A stretch of 64,000 nucleotides of DNA. Origin: Candidatus Oscillochloris fontis. GTDB taxonomy: Bacteria; Chloroflexota; Chloroflexia; Chloroflexales; Chloroflexaceae. The stretch covers positions 124,001 through 188,000 of the forward strand of contig NZ_RYFD01000001.1 in the NCBI RefSeq assembly GCF_004138135.1, read 5' to 3'. This document shows positions 63,620 to 64,000 of this stretch, piece by piece. The stretch's first letter is position 1, and each line of letters starts with the position of its first letter. Made by a program: the position numbers and the translations under genes. A model generated the notes under the pieces. The model was not told the DNA's origin, searched no databases, and was given only the letters and a program-made list of their open reading frames with translations.

Positions 63620-64000
63620 ATGCTGAAGACCGAAGAGCTCCAGATTAATATCGGGCCGCAGCACCCCTCCACCCACGGCGTGTTCCGCATGATCGTGACG
63701 GTGGATGGCGAGACGATCACCGACCTGAAGCCGGTGTTCGGCTACCTGCACCGTAACCACGAACAGATCGCCGAGGTGAATACCTACCTCCAGAATATGC
63801 CCTATACCGACCGCCTCGATTACTTTAATTCGATGGCGAATAACCATGCCTATGCGTTGGCGGTCGAGAAGTTGGTCGGGATTGAGGTGCCCGAACGCGC
63901 TGAGTATCTGCGCGTGCTCATGGTTGAACTGACCCGTATCCTCAACCATGCCGGGGCGCTCGGTTTCTTGATCAACGACATGGGTGCCTGGCAGACTCAG
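63620..64000 (+). CDS. nuoD: NADH-quinone oxidoreductase subunit D (partial, 3' end outside window)
   Basis: An open frame from ATG 63620 runs to the right edge, 127 codons. It starts [20 protein letters not shown], the classical NuoD N-terminus with the quinone-site His of GPQHPSTHG, and continues with [12 protein letters not shown] and [15 protein letters not shown]. NuoD with NuoB lines the quinone pocket of complex I. It lies 71 bases after nuoC, with nothing else recognised in the gap. Confidence 0.95.
   Translation, partial: MLKTEELQINIGPQHPSTHGVFRMIVTVDGETITDLKPVFGYLHRNHEQIAEVNTYLQNMPYTDRLDYFNSMANNHAYALAVEKLVGIEVPERAEYLRVLMVELTRILNHAGALGFLINDMGAWQTQ

Overview
The window is a dense, gene-rich piece of a GC-rich bacterial chromosome. 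It most likely comes from a filamentous Chloroflexota, probably order Chloroflexales. The best single clue is the malate dehydrogenase, which from memory closely matches the Chloroflexus enzyme. Supporting clues are the fused gamma-alpha 2-oxoacid:ferredoxin oxidoreductase, a one-anchor SdhC type succinate dehydrogenase, an alternative set of many sensor kinases, CHAT/NB-ARC/TPR proteins, and abundant palindromic intergenic repeats. No phylogenetic search was possible, so the assignment is an inference.

Layout. 1-2201: end of a cytochrome b gene, a Rieske protein and a tri-haem cytochrome c, forming a bc-type quinol oxidase operon. 2323-9871 (minus): pheT, a secreted GH5-like glycoside hydrolase, korB and korA. 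10244-18356 (plus): rel, mutY, rlmI, argJ, a LON-domain protein, a DUF503 protein and a chelatase-like AAA ATPase. 18368-29889: a hybrid histidine kinase, then minus-strand genes (a zinc-ribbon protein, rsmA, a NarL-type kinase, mdh, rluD, two tandem lspA genes, a GAF kinase with a separate MASE1 membrane partner, and an SH3 protein). 30256-36075: a giant soluble-adenylate-cyclase-like protein, a sigma factor and a broken DUF4058 gene. 36408-40409 (plus): mrp, moaA, a glycosyltransferase and a DUF433/DUF5615 toxin-antitoxin pair. 40787-44488: a CHAT protease/NB-ARC/TPR protein in a nest of repeats. 44863-52110: M32 carboxypeptidase, aminotransferase, an acyl-CoA synthetase coupled to a hydrolase, and a glycosyltransferase. 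52188-57801 (minus): sdhCAB and an AAA ATPase. 58117-61651 (plus): a GT87-like membrane protein, tsaE, tsaB and two FHA proteins. 61844-64000: nuoA, nuoB, nuoC and the start of nuoD.

Energy metabolism dominates: the bc-type complex, succinate dehydrogenase, malate dehydrogenase, complex I and the ferredoxin-linked 2-oxoacid oxidoreductase together make a respiratory chain tied to the TCA cycle. Signalling is also prominent (three histidine kinases, cyclase, Rel, FHA proteins).

The most unusual layer is non-coding. At least six families of dispersed palindromic repeats fill most intergenic gaps. Two (called A and B here) look like miniature inverted-repeat elements of about 150 bp. Others (C to F) start with GTAG and end with CTAC. 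At eight gene ends the TAG stop codon lies within such a repeat, and one repeat encodes the last residues of the adenylate cyclase. Several promoters share an extended -10 of the form TGnTAnaaT.
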